In this document: positions 21,972 through 30,929 of the stretch, piece after piece | How positions within the stretch are numbered: the first letter of the stretch is position 1 | Layout: each line of letters opens with the position of its first letter | Assembly (NCBI GenBank): GCA_963580285.1 | Contig: OY757012.1 | Location: 167,388,652 to 167,452,651, forward strand | DNA: 64,000 nt | Origin: Lucinisca nassula | Lineage: Eukaryota > Mollusca > Bivalvia > Lucinida > Lucinidae | Reading direction: 5' to 3' | Translations under genes and position numbers: made by a program | Notes under the pieces: model-generated | What the model saw: the letters and a program-made list of their open reading frames with translations, nothing else | What the model was told of the DNA's origin: nothing | Database searches by the model: none

Positions 21972-22254
21972 TCTGGATCTACACTGTTTGTCATGGTAGG
22001 ATTTTTGTGTTGAGCACGATAAGGGTTAAGTGAAAGTTATCTGATACAACCTGGTCAATGACAGATATTGAAACTGAATAGTATGGCTCTTAACACGTCA
22101 CAGGTATCACAATATCATGTTTATGTCCTAATATCATGATTTATGATCATATGACAAATAAATAAATGCAATATATCCTATTCAAGATTAACAACATCTC
22201 GGTGACCTTGTCCAACAAAGTAACCAACAACCCCTCATTAAATCTGTGATTTCT

Positions 22255-22445
22255 TATTTATATGTCAAACATAGGTTGTGGGTGCTTGTTAGAACAACCT
22301 CATTGAGGCGGTTCTAACGAGTACTCACAACCTATTTCTCGGAGCAGAAATAAGAAAGATAATGTAAAAACCTAAACCCAAGTTTTCTCTATATTAATTG
22401 GGTTTAGGGGGTGTTCATTTCATGGACTTGTTCATGTGAAGCTGA
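22255..22445. mobile_element. HP1b foldback element
   Basis: CATAGGTTGTGGGTGCTTGTTAGAACAACCTCATTGAGGC core, GGAGCAGAAATAAGAAA, ATATTAATTGGGTTTAGGGGG and TTCATGGACTTGTTCATGTG terminus. Left terminus missing. Confidence 0.75.
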
Positions 22446-22574
22446 CAACAAATAAGGAAACTTACCCTCCTTATTTCTACTCATTTGTATAGAGCTATGT
22501 TGCCAGAATTGAAATATTCATCGAAAACAAAATTACTACCTACCCTATACCTATTTTGTAGAGACATGGAGCCC

Positions 22575-22787
22575 TTAACCCTTATCCTACTGAATATTCA
22601 GTTTAGCCACACCCATGTCTGACTTTGAACCAATCAGATTACTTGATGTAATTTATTCCTACAGATTCATAAACTGAATGTCAAATAGTGTAGATCCTGA
22701 TCAGATGGCTTCTTCAGAAGCCATCTGATCTGGATCTACACTGTTTCCAAAGATAGGGGTTGTCATGAACAGCATGATAAGAGTTAA
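22575..22787 (+). mobile_element. HP4 MITE, near complete
   Basis: TTAACCCTTATCCTACTGAA to GCATGATAAGAGTTAA. Inner stem GATCAGATGGCTTC/GAAGCCATCTGATC is perfect. Confidence 0.9.
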
Positions 22788-23084
22788 CATATTTTCTTCT
22801 ATATTTGGTCTCAGAAGTACTGGGATCTATTAAGAAGTAGTCTTTCCTGCAACCCTGGCAAAAGATGCCAATCACAACAACTGTCATCTGCTTTGTAATC
22901 TGATGGTTTCTTTAAAAGTCATTGTTACAGTCTGGACCCAGATCAGACTGCTCCTCTATGAGCAATCTGATCAGGGTCCACAGTTTGCCTGTATGCAAAA
23001 ATATTTGCAAGAAGATGTAGCAGACAACACAGACAACATTTTCAGATGCAGTTTTCTTGACATCTTAACCTTTGTCCTGTTGGT
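22788..23084. other. Unassigned intronic DNA
   Basis: A weak stem GACCCAGATCAGACTGCTCC / GAGCAATCTGATCAGGGTCC (about 22934-22980) is another HP4-type relic. Confidence 0.45.
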
Positions 23085-23393
23085 TTTTTGTTTGATTTGA
23101 GGTTTAACGTCCCATCAACACTCTAAAGATCATTTTGGAGACGTTGCTTCCAATTTTATGGGACTTTTACCCAACGTTGAAATGAAATGACATCTCAAGG
23201 CCTGTCGCCAACAAAACCAATAGGATTTATATGCATGGATGATGGACGGTCCGACTTGTACCGCTTTGCCTGGGCAGGCTTAGATCCTCTTAGCGGTTTA
23301 CCAGTACTTGTGTGCCGGTCAGCTTTAGCTCTGCGTGGAAGCATCATGCAGCCCATATATTTCTTCAAGCCCCAATGGGTGGGGGCCGTTTGT
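23085..23393 (-). mobile_element. SINE-B copy
   Basis: Full-length reverse copy: TTTGATTTGAGGTTTAACGT, GGAGACGTTGCTTCCAATTT, CTTAGCGGTTTACCAGTACT, TGGAAGCATCATGCAGCCC, CAAGCCCCAATGGGTGGGG. Confidence 0.9.
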
Positions 23394-23412
23394 CCAGCTG
23401 GTAATGAAAATT

Positions 23413-23698
23413 AACCTCTATCTTTGCAAACGCTCCAAACAGTGTAGTTCAAGATCAGATGGCTTCTGAATATCAGGCTCTACACTGTTTACCATTCAAT
23501 TTATGAATATGAATGAATAAATAACATCAAGTAATCTGACTGGTTGATTTGTTTTGTTTGATTTGAGGTTTAACGTCCCCTTCAACACTTTTAAATCATT
23601 TTGGAGATGTTAAATCTAATTGGTCGAAAGTCGGAAATGGTGTGGCAAAATTAATATATTCAGCAGGCTTAGGGTTAAAGATTAAGATCGAGTAGATT
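23413..23698 (-). mobile_element. HP4 MITE split by a SINE tail
   Basis: TTAACCTCTATCTTTGCAAA..ACATCAAGTAATCTGACTGG, then a 63-bp SINE-B tail, then TTGGTCGAAAGTCGG..TATTCAGCAGGCTTAGGGTTAA. Confidence 0.8.
23550..23612 (-). mobile_element. SINE-B 3' tail only (63 bp)
   Basis: TTTTGTTTGATTTGAGGTTT and AACGTCCCCTTCAACAC, ending GGAGATGTT: an extreme 5' truncation, consistent with target-primed reverse transcription. Confidence 0.75.
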
Positions 23699-23699
23699 C

Positions 23700-23785
23700 C
23701 TGTTGACAAAGGAGACAAAAGTGTTTTTGAAAGAATTGCCTCCCCTGAAAGTGTACCTTTTCCTCAACAACTAGTTTATAAATCT
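23700..23785 (+). mobile_element. Fragment of the TTAA-bounded MITE
   Basis: AAAGGAGACAAAAGTGTTTT, GAATTGCCTCCCCTGAAAGT and GTACCTTTTCCTCAA match the right half of 37327-37567. Confidence 0.6.
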
Positions 23786-23812
23786 TTTCTGGAACATTCA
23801 ATCTACTGAATA

Positions 23813-24256
23813 TACAGTAAACTTCCGTTATTAATCCTTTTTTGTACCAAATGGAATCTTCCTCCTAATACATGTACATGTATATAGCATGGGTCCAATT
23901 TCAAAATTTAGGGGAGTCAGACTGTGTTTTCGTCAAAATTTATTTGGGAAATGGCTTAACTTTTTGTAAACAGTGTAGGCCCTGATCAGACGCCGCGTTG
24001 TGCGGCATCTGATCTGGGCCTGCACTGTTTGCCCAGGTACCGTTTTGGGGTTTCTGGTACCAAATGGGTTAAGACCACTTAAAATTTAAGACTAAATCTG
24101 ATTTTAAAAGCTTATTGAGAAGATTTCTGTTCTTTGTGGTTACTACACCTATTGTCTCCTTATAAGGGTCCAACTTTGGGGCTGTTCAAAAGTGGTCTTA
24201 AAGGCCACTTTTGAACAGTCCCAAAGGTGGTTTTAATTAGGGAATTTTACTGTATA
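23813..24256. mobile_element. HP3 MITE interrupted by HP2
   Basis: Left ACAGTAAACTTCCGTTATTA; after the HP2 insert it resumes AAGACCACTTAAAATTTAAG and runs to GGGGCTGTTCAAAAGTGGTC, CCCAAAGGTGG and TTTTACTGTATA. Confidence 0.9.
23835..24068 (+). mobile_element. HP2 MITE inserted at TTAA
   Basis: Flanked by TTAA at 23831-23834 and 24069-24072. Removing the insert and one TTAA restores the HP3 sequence GTTATTAAGACCAC, so the target-site duplication is TTAA, as for piggyBac-type transposition. Confidence 0.92.
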
Positions 24257-24261
24257 TATAA

Positions 24262-24396
24262 TTTATATAGCCACACCCATTGCTGAACAAGCACCAATCA
24301 AATAACTTGATATGTATTATTCTTCAGAAGCCATCTGATCTGGATCTACACTGTTTGCAAACCTAGGCAATGTCTTGTTCAGCAAGATGGGGGTTA
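24262..24396 (+). mobile_element. HP4 MITE, truncated
   Basis: AGCCACACCCATTGCTGAAC, TTCTTCAGAAGCCATCTGAT, GGATCTACACTGTTTGCAAA and GCAAGATGGGGGTTAA. It ends 36 bp downstream of the LC3 exon 2 donor. Confidence 0.8.
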
Positions 24397-24432
24397 AAAA
24401 CATACAAAATGACAAAAAAATGCCAAACTTAC

Positions 24433-24488
24433 AGGAACTTTGGTAGGAAATTTTGCTCTTATTCCAGCAACTTCTTGTTTTCTTGTAG
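24433..24488 (-). CDS. LC3 (Atg8 family) exon 2
   Basis: 56-nt exon. Minus-strand acceptor TTTCTTTTTCAG (AG at 24490-24489) and donor CCT/GTAAGT (GT at 24432-24431). With the last G of exon 1 it encodes ATRKQEVAGIRAKFPTKVP, 19 residues, phase 1 in and phase 0 out. The EVAGIRAKFP segment is the LC3C-type second helix and following loop, against EDVRLIREQHP in LC3B. The exon has the size and phase of vertebrate LC3 exon 2. HP-type MITEs lie 36 bp downstream and about 130 bp upstream without touching the splice sites. Confidence 0.96.
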
Positions 24489-24615
24489 CTGAAAAAGAAA
24501 TTTACAAATCGGGGTACAGGTTGTGGCTTTTATACCCCACGGGCCCACAGTGGAAGACACAATCAATAGTCACCGTAATTACAGGAGCTTGTGACAATAG
24601 TTCAGTAGTTGCTGG

Positions 24616-24852
24616 TTAACCCTTTTTGTACCAAATGGAATCTTCCACCTTATATATGGCAGGAGTCAATTTCAAAATTATGGGGTGACAGGTTGTGTAA
24701 GCCTTAAAATTGATTATGAAATAGCTGAATTTTTTGCAAATAGTGCAGGACCTGATCAGACGCAGTGGTCTGCATCTGATCTGGGCCTGCACTGTTTGCC
24801 AGGTGACTTGTTTAGAAAGTTGTTTTGGGGTTTCCGGTACAAAATGGGTTAA
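24616..24852 (+). mobile_element. HP2 MITE
   Basis: TTAACCCTTTTTGTACCAAA to GGTACAAAATGGGTTAA. Confidence 0.9.
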
Positions 24853-24875
24853 TCCATCTCCAGTTTGAAGCATGA

Positions 24876-25210
24876 TAGGAAGTAAGATGCGTGTGAAGAA
24901 GCAATCTGACCCGACCCTAAACTGTTTGTCATTCAGTTTGTGAATTTGAATGAATATACAATAAAATTCCTATATTAAGACCACCTTTGGGACAGTCCTA
25001 AAGGTGGTCCCTCATCAGAGGACACTGTGTGCAGAATTCAAGAAGAAAGAATAACTGCACCCTTCCAAATTAATTTTTTAAGCAGAAGTAGTCTTAATTT
25101 TAGGTGGTCTTAATAGCGGAATTTCACTGTATATAATATTATCATACAATTTGATGGATTGACAATTAGTGTGTCAATTTTAATTTATTCAGCAGGACAT
25201 GGGTTAAATG
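24876..25210 (-). mobile_element. HP4 MITE interrupted by HP3
   Basis: GAAGCAATCTGACCCGACCC, CATTCAGTTTGTGAATTTGA, then HP3, then TTTGATGGATTGACAATTAG and TTATTCAGCAGGACATGGGTTAA. Confidence 0.75.
24954..25131. mobile_element. HP3 MITE nested in HP4
   Basis: TACAATAAAATTCCTATATT, AAGACCACCTTTGGGACAG, GGTGGTCTTAATAGCGGAAT, TTCACTGTATA. Confidence 0.88.
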
Positions 25211-25454
25211 ATTTACTCAACATTAGCACAAATTTCTAGTCTAGATAATTTTGAGTCTTTTTTCACCCCCATCAAGACTCAACATATACGTACTTATATA
25301 ATTATAATATATGTATGATCCAAGCCTTAATATATATATTAATATTCCCAATATAAGTCTATGTAAAACCAAACTATTAGATACATGAATGACTGGTAAG
25401 GTAATCTTTTGTTATAATGTTGGTAATTTGCACCAATGTGATGTGACATGTATT
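25211..25454. other. Unassigned intronic DNA
   Basis: Very AT-rich (TATAATTATAATATATGT). Nothing recognised. Confidence 0.4.
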
Positions 25455-25742
25455 ACTCATCACGAAAACACGCCTATATAATTTTGACCCCCTCATACCC
25501 CACTTTTATATAGTAAAACTGGGGTTTAAGGGGGTATACATTATTTTTCTTATTTCTGCTCAAAAACATAGATTGTGGGTACCCGAAAGAACCCCCTCGT
25601 CAAGGCGGTTCTATCGAGTCCCCGCAATCTGTTTTGAGCAGAAATAAGAAAAAACATCACAATTTTTCATCTTAAAATTTCTATTTTTTGGCCAAAAAAA
25701 TGGCAATGTATTTGTATAGGCTTGTTTTCGTAATGATTTAAC
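25455..25742. mobile_element. HP1a foldback element
   Basis: CATCACGAAAACACGCCTAT start, CCCCACTTTTATATAGTAAAACTGGGG minor hairpin, core arms TAGATTGTGGGTACCCG.. around 25600, and right end GGCTTGTTTTCGTAATGA. Confidence 0.88.
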
Positions 25743-26042
25743 CAAAAAAAATGAAATGTACCGTATTTCTTAGTCTACGTATTTCTTTCATATGATATTC
25801 CTTGATTCATGTATTTTGAACAGTGAATTTGTTAACTAAAATATTGTTCTCCTCCAATTACTAAAACATTAGACATGATACGTATACTGTATTCTGTTGC
25901 TTAAGGTAGACCAGAGTCACCATACCACAAAACATTATTGAACTTGATGCCCTCTTAGACATACCTTTGGTGCTTATTAGGATTACCATACCAGAAAAAA
26001 ATCAATGAACTTGATGGCCCCCTTCTGAATCCACCCAAAATG
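25743..26042. other. Unassigned intronic DNA with a short repeat
   Basis: ACCATACCACAAAACATTATTGAACTTGATG and ACCATACCAGAAAAAAATCAATGAACTTGATG (about 25919 and 25984) are an imperfect duplication. Otherwise nothing recognised. Confidence 0.45.
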
Positions 26043-26340
26043 AGGACACATCACAAAAACATGCCTATATAATTTTGACCCCCTTGAACCCCACTTTTAT
26101 ATAGTAAAACTGGGGTCTACAGAGATAAAATAAACCTTATGTTTCTTATTGCTGCTCTAAAATTTAGATTGTTGCTACTCGTTAGAATCGCCTCAATGAG
26201 ATGGTTCTAACGAGCACCCACAATCTATACTTTGAGCTGAAAAAAGAAATATATCACAATTTTTCATCTGAAAATTTTCTCTCTCTATTTTCGGCGATAA
26301 AGTTACAATGTATTTGTATAGGCATGTTTTCCTAATGGTA
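26043..26340. mobile_element. HP1a foldback element
   Basis: CATCACAAAAACATGCCTAT to GGCATGTTTTCCTAATGG. Core stem TTAGAATCGCCTCAATGAGATGGTTCTAA is partly mispaired. Confidence 0.87.
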
Positions 26341-26576
26341 AAATGCCATTTCCTAGCTTTTGGAGTAAAGCCCATTGATTAAATGAGGCTAAATATGGAT
26401 ATAAGAAAATGACATTTTACCAGTAGGAGCGTGGTGTGTTTCTTGTAATAGCCAATCACACGGACTAATCAAATATGAGTTACTTTTCAAGTACATAAGT
26501 GATCGTGGAAAAGTCGAACCTCGATCCCATGCACCAACGACTGCTTAAGGGCTTGACACAAATAAAAGATACGAGT
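26341..26576. other. Unassigned intronic DNA
   Basis: Nothing recognised; AGTCGAACCTCGATCCCATGC (about 26512) resembles a box-B-like remnant. Confidence 0.35.
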
Positions 26577-26736
26577 TAGTGAGTGTTTGAGTTTTACGTC
26601 TCACCAACATCTAAGGTCATACAGAGACGGGACCTCGATTTAAAGACATCCGAAACTCTGGAAAAGCTCGGGATCGATCCTGCGACTCCTGGTTTACAAG
26701 GCGAGTAGCACAACCACAACACCACGGAGACTTCTA
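26577..26736 (-). mobile_element. SINE-C copy
   Basis: GTGTTTGAGTTTTACGTCTC, ACGGGACCTCGATTTAAAGA, GGGATCGATCCTGCGACTCC (box B complement), ACCACAACACCACGGAGAC (box A complement). Confidence 0.85.
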
Positions 26737-26902
26737 TAAAAGATTTGATTGGACCATGTGTGCGGCTATTACAAGGAAGGCACCACACTCCTATGTGGAA
26801 TTTCACGGAAATTTCACGAAACCTACCAGTCGAACCAGTGGAATATTGTCATTGATACAATGTTGCCTATTATATGTGCATGTGTGCCTGCAGAGGCAGT
26901 TA

Positions 26903-27397
26903 TCAGAATCAGAATTGTTACTGGTGACACGTCAAATGACATTCATACACCAGGACCTGTGATGTGGAAAGTTAGTCCCTAGCTCTAACCAAAGAGGTAA
27001 ATTTAGCTACACAATCATCAGCACCTTCAGCTGTCAAATAATCAAATCGGGAAGGGCATTCCAATCTCTAATGGTTCTGGGGAAGAACGACTCTTTATAA
27101 ATGTCAGTTCTTGCAGTAAGGGTCTGAAACGCCAACGAATGGTGATTTCTACAGTGTCTAGCTGGGGGAACAAGGTCATCTGTTGGAATGCTGGCAGCAC
27201 CCTTTAGACCTTTGTATAAAAGGATTAGCCTACTGTCTTTTCTCCTTTTCTTGAGAGACTCCAATTTCAATTTTCCAAGTATTCCAGTCATGCTCCCAGT
27301 TTCAAAGCAGTAATTGCCTGTTACAAATCTAGCAGCTCTGTTCTGAACTTTCTCAATTTCATTGTTAAGGGGTCCCAGATACCATATTCCAAGATTA
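26903..27397 (-). pseudogene. CR1-like LINE, 3' end only
   Basis: Minus-strand C-terminal region closely similar to 27522-28020. An open stretch 27034-27291 reads MTGILGKLKLESLKKRRKDS and ends near RDWNALPDLII. Ends in GATTCTGATTCTGA on the element strand. Two internal deletions remove GGACCACACCACT-type and GCAACT segments relative to the longer copy. Severely 5' truncated. Confidence 0.85.
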
Positions 27398-27505
27398 TGT
27401 TTAAACCAAATCTGTGCAAGAGACCAGATTGGGTCAGAATGTTAGCTGAATCATCAAATCCAAAGCATCTGTGGTGACACAACCAATGAGACTCTTGTAC
27501 AAGTA

Positions 27506-29511
27506 GGCCTCAGTGGCTCAGAATCAGAATCAGATTTTTGTTACTGGTTACACGTCAAATGACATTCATACACCAGGACCTGTGATGTGGGAAGTTAGTC
27601 CCTAGCTCTAACCAAAGAGGTAAATTTAGCTACACAATCACCAGCACCTTCAGCTGTCGAAATAATGGAATCGGGAAGGGCATTCCAATCTCTAATGGTT
27701 CTGGGGAAGAACGACTCTTTATAAATGTCAGTTCTTGCGCTAAGGGTCTGAAACGCCAATGAATGGTGATTTCTACAGTGTCTAGCTGGGGGAACAAGGT
27801 CAACTGTTGGAATGCTGGCAGCACCCTTTAGACCTTTGTATCGAAGGATTAGCCTACTGTCTTTTCTCCTTTTCTTGAGAGACTCCCATTTTAATTTTCC
27901 AAGTATTCCAGTCATGCTCCCAGTTTCAAAGCAGTAATTGCCTGTTACAAATCTAGCAGCTCTATTCTGAACTTTCTCAATTTCATCGTTAAGGACCACA
28001 CCACTGGGGTCCCAGATGCAACTACCATATTCCAAGATTGGGCGAACAAGACCTTTATATGCTGCCTCTTTTACATCCTGAGGGCACTGATGAAGATTTC
28101 GCCTCAGGAAACCAAGCGTTCTATTTGCCTTATATATATATAGTACACATATTGCTAATATGAGTATTCCATCTCAAGTTGTGTGAGATTGTCACTCCAA
28201 GGTATTTAATGGACTCCACATTCTCGAGGACCGTTCCCTCTAAGGTGTAAGAAGCCTCAACTTTATTAGATCTCTTCCTAGTTATCTGCATAATATTGCA
28301 TTTAACTGGCTGAAATCTCATGCCCCATTTACGTGCCCAACATCCTAATCTATCTATGTCAGCCTGAAATTTCAATGAGTCATCTGTATCTCTAATTTCC
28401 CAGTAACAAACACAGTCATCTGCGAACAGTCTTATTTCTGAGTCAATGTCAGTGGAAATATCATTGATGTACAGGGAGAACAAAAGTGGACCAAGAACGG
28501 TCCCTTGCGGGACTCCAGACAAAACGGGAGCCCACTCCGAAGATTCACCATTAACAACCCGCTGTTTTCTGTAGCAAAGAAAGGAATCTATCCATTTGAG
28601 GGTCTTTCCCCCAATTCCATAACCAAATAACTTAGATTTAAGTAGTTCATGAGGAGGGGTGTCAAAAGCCTTCTCGAAGTCCAGAATAAATGTGTCCACC
28701 TGTCCCCCTTTGTCCAAGATTTTTGCCCAGTCATTAATAACTGTGCTTAGCTGAGTTTCACAACTGTGCCTTTTCCTAAATGCATGTTGTCTGTCTGACA
28801 AAAGTTTATGTTCGTCCAAGTGGGCCATGATGTTCGAGCAGACTATATGTTCCAGCAATTTACACAGAACACAAGTCAGAGACACAGGGCGATAATTACG
28901 GGCAAGAGCCCTATCTCCTTTTTTGAAGAGTGGACAGATGTTTGCTAAGAGCCATTCTTTGGGGATTTCACCTGTATCAAGAGACTGTTGAAACAAGTGT
29001 GCAAAAACTGGACCCAACTCATTTGCTAGTTCCTTCAGGACTCTAGGATGAAGCTCATCAGGTCCTAAGGCCTTACTGGGGTTTAAGCCTTGAAGTAATT
29101 TGATCACTCCTGCATCTGTCACAACAATATTATTCATGAATGGGGCTGATCTTCCAGTCAATGGAACCTCCGTGAACTCAGTTTTATTAAACGCATCATT
29201 GAACTGACCAACTAGTCGGATGCGCGTCTGACTGATGATCAGGAGGACGCGGGTTCGACTCCCGCCGGCCGGGGTCCGCAACATTCTTTCATGGAGATTA
29301 ATCATGAAATCTTTTCTACGGTCATTCTCTCCCTTCCGCTGATTCAAGAAGGGCAGTTGTCAGTTTCTGGCGAAAGAATGTGCACTGTACTGGTTAACCG
29401 CTTACGTATAAGCCTGCCCAGGAAAGTGTTGATAGGTAAACTGACCAGCTCAAAAATGACCTAAATAGTGTTGACTGGGCCGTAAAACTCCAATACAATC
29501 AATCAATCAAT
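27506..29511 (+). mobile_element. SINE-A split by a LINE insertion
   Basis: Head GGCCTCAGTGGCTCAG at 27506-27521 and remainder AGTCGGATGCGCGTCTGA.. to (CAAT)n at about 29214-29511 reconstruct one SINE-A. Its own 13-bp target-site duplication TCTTGTACAAGTA lies at 27493-27505 and 29511-29523. Confidence 0.9.
27522..29211 (-). pseudogene. CR1-like non-LTR retrotransposon, 5' truncated, frameshifted
   Basis: Minus-strand pol remnant inserted in the box A region of SINE-A. From 29211: linker, RT fingers (LGPDELHPRVLKEL), KEWLLANICPLFKKGD, ARNYRPVSLTC, FILDFEKAFDTPPHELL (family usually FDTVPHELL), SGVPQGTVLGPLLFSLYIND, and the catalytic LFADDCVCY. The frame stops at 28130 where a (TA)n tract has replaced the codons before KANRTLGFLRRNLHQCPQD. 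Reading frame changes and continues as EYGSCIWDP..IEKVQNRAARFVTGNYC to FTSLVRARD (27595). The 3' end is (GATTCT)n, like the short tandem 3' ends of CR1/L2 elements. Clade assignment is inference. Confidence 0.9.
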
Positions 29512-29523
29512 CTTGTACAAGTA

Positions 29524-29819
29524 AATCATTCGATGACTGCATCCCTGGCCGGATAAAACACCTGATGTAAGTTCTTACCTGGACACCGAAGAGCTGTCAA
29601 ACGTATTTCATAAATGTTTAACAAGCCTTACCGCAATCGTTTCTGAACTTACACGTTCATCATAACCAAAGCCACGATTTCTTCAAATAAGATCACATTA
29701 TTCCAACTGAAAACAACCGTAAAAACTAGATGCTGTCGTTGAATTTCACCTAGACAATTTTTCCTGCCATCTGGACATATTCCACAGGTAAGTTTATATT
29801 TCACACAAAAATAACTCAC
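29524..29819. other. LC3 intron 1, 5' part
   Basis: Unique sequence directly downstream of exon 1 on the gene strand. Isolated donor-like matches CAG/GTAAGT on the plus strand (29786) and CAG/GTAAGA on the minus strand (about 29580) may mark alternative or overlapping exons, but no coding frame supports them. Confidence 0.4.
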
Positions 29820-29874
29820 CAAAACTTTTCCTCTGCTTAAAAGTTTTTGCTGTAGAATCTTTGTTTTCAGGCAT
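29820..29874 (-). CDS. LC3 / MAP1LC3C-like autophagy protein, exon 1
   Basis: First coding exon of an Atg8-family LC3. The ATG at 29874-29872 opens MPENKDSTAKTFKQRKSF (18 codons) plus one G, followed by the donor GTGAGT. Joined to exons 2 and 3 it gives 72 residues without a gap. Family knowledge: LC3 is made as a cytosolic precursor, cleaved by ATG4 after a C-terminal glycine, and conjugated by ATG7/ATG3/ATG5-12-16 to phosphatidylethanolamine on phagophores, where it recruits LIR-bearing cargo receptors. Here the FKQRKS motif of the N-terminal helix is intact, and ending exon 1 after (R)(K)(S/T)F plus one base matches vertebrate LC3 genes. The EVAGIRAKFP and LVPQEL segments in the later exons fit LC3C better than LC3A/B or GABARAP. 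The C-terminal exon lies off the left edge. Confidence 0.95.
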
Positions 29875-30060
29875 TTTGTCAGCTAACTTGAGATTCTCCT
29901 TTGTTCAATATGTTTTGTTATTGTCGCTTCTCTCTTTTGCTACTTTTTGTACATATGGCGAACCGAATTACGTCAAACTACATTGTCATGTGATTGGATG
30001 TATACAGTACAGTGGCTTACCAAATGCACACCCCGTGATTAATCTAGGATTCTGACCCAA
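29875..30060 (-). promoter_or_regulatory. LC3 5' flank with M-box-like, CCAAT and CRE-like sites
   Basis: Within about 125 bp upstream of the LC3 ATG, on the minus strand: CCAATCACATGAC at 29997-29985 joins a CCAAT box to TCACATGA, the M-box/E-box type bound by MITF/TFE proteins. TGACGTAA at 29975-29968 is an ATF/CREB-like site. No TATA box is obvious. TFEB-class regulation of LC3 is established in vertebrates; here it is inferred from motifs alone. The transcription start is not located. Confidence 0.5.
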
Positions 30061-30100
30061 TACACTCCTGGACGAGATAATGCAGCTATGTCACACACTT

Positions 30101-30249
30101 CCCAGCAGGCACACGTCGATAATGCAACGTCAAATCAACGTCGGTGCCACGTCATGACGTTGCACCGACGTAGATGTGACGTTGCATAAACGTCATGACG
30201 TTGTACCGACGTTGGTTTGACGTCAAAATTAAGGCATGTGCCTGCTGGG
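30101..30249. mobile_element. CRE-MITE copy
   Basis: CCCAGCAGGCACACGTCGAT to CATGTGCCTGCTGGG. Contains several CATGACGTTG and GACGTCA-type repeats. It sits about 230 bp upstream of the LC3 start codon. Confidence 0.9.
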
Positions 30250-30257
30250 TTGGTATT

Positions 30258-30470
30258 ATGAACTACAAGGAATCTGACAGTCGGCTACTTGAAATCATAT
30301 TAGACAGCACTTCTGTGTTTAGAGAGTATCCAGACCTGAACAATGTGGACTTTGATCGGTTGAAAAGACGGTCAAGATCAAGACGCCTGCGTCTTGCATT
30401 GCACACCGAAAGGTATAAAAGACTCCCTCGGAAAACGTCAGGGCGGAAAAGTGGGTCCCAGCACAAATAA
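30258..30470 (+). CDS. Possible terminal exon of an unidentified gene
   Basis: Open frame directly right of a CRE-MITE, reading MNYKESDSRLLEIILD, then VFREYPDLNNVDFDRL, then an Arg/Ser-rich basic tail (RRSRSRRLRLALHTERYK) to SGSQHK and TAA. Acidic-then-basic composition and codon pattern look coding. No acceptor site is clear, so it may be an exon whose 5' side was disrupted by the MITE, or a gene relic. A SINE-C inserted 5 bp after the stop. I do not recognise the protein. Confidence 0.35.
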   Translation: MNYKESDSRLLEIILDSTSVFREYPDLNNVDFDRLKRRSRSRRLRLALHTERYKRLPRKTSGRKSGSQHK

Positions 30471-30475
30471 CAGGA

Positions 30476-30641
30476 GTGAGTGAGTGAATTTTAGTTTTAC
30501 GTCCCACCAACAGCTAAGGTCATACGGAGACGGGACCTCGGTTTAAAGACTCATCCGAAAGTCTGGAGAAGCCCGGGATCGATCCTGCGATCCCTGGTTT
30601 ACAAGGCGAGTAGCGTAACCACTGCACCACGGAGGCTTCTG
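30476..30641 (-). mobile_element. SINE-C with 13-bp target-site duplication
   Basis: Reverse copy: GTTTTACGTCCCACCAACAG, ACGGGACCTCGGTTTAAAGA, CCCGGGATCGATCCTGCGAT, CCACTGCACCACGGAGGCTT. Perfect duplication ACAAATAACAGGA at 30463-30475 and 30642-30654. Confidence 0.93.
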
Positions 30642-30792
30642 ACAAATAACAGGAATATGTGTATAACTTTTTACTTAGAATGTACATAGAGTGACGGAAG
30701 ACAAGTTATTTTAACCTCCTGACAAGTACCCCCGGGCTTGATTACTCCGACGTGTCGATGGCAGAACCTATTTGGAAACAGAAAGAGAAACA

Positions 30793-30929
30793 GCCCAATC
30801 GGCATACGTCGCTAGGGCAACGTCAAATCAACGTCGGTGCAACTTCCGATGTTGATTTGACGTTGCATAAACGTCATGACGTTGTACCGACGTTTATGTG
30901 ACGTCACAATTACGCCATGTGCCTGCTGT
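30793..30929. mobile_element. CRE-MITE copy
   Basis: CCCAATCGGCATACGTCGCT left end and CATGTGCCTGCTG right end. Internal AACGTCATGACGTTGTACCG. Confidence 0.85.

Larger units (their letters stand above)
24489..29819 (-). other. LC3 intron 1
   Basis: 5.3-kb intron from GTGAGT (29819) to TTTTTCAG (24489). Contains HP2, HP4, HP3, two HP1a elements, SINE-C and the SINE-A/LINE nest. Confidence 0.85.

Noticed and set aside
29782..29793. Plus-strand donor CAG/GTAAGT as evidence for an overlapping plus-strand gene
   Set aside because: No open frame or acceptor supports it; likely chance.
30195..30260. Extending the 30258 exon leftwards to the ATG at 30195
   Set aside because: That part lies inside the CRE-MITE.
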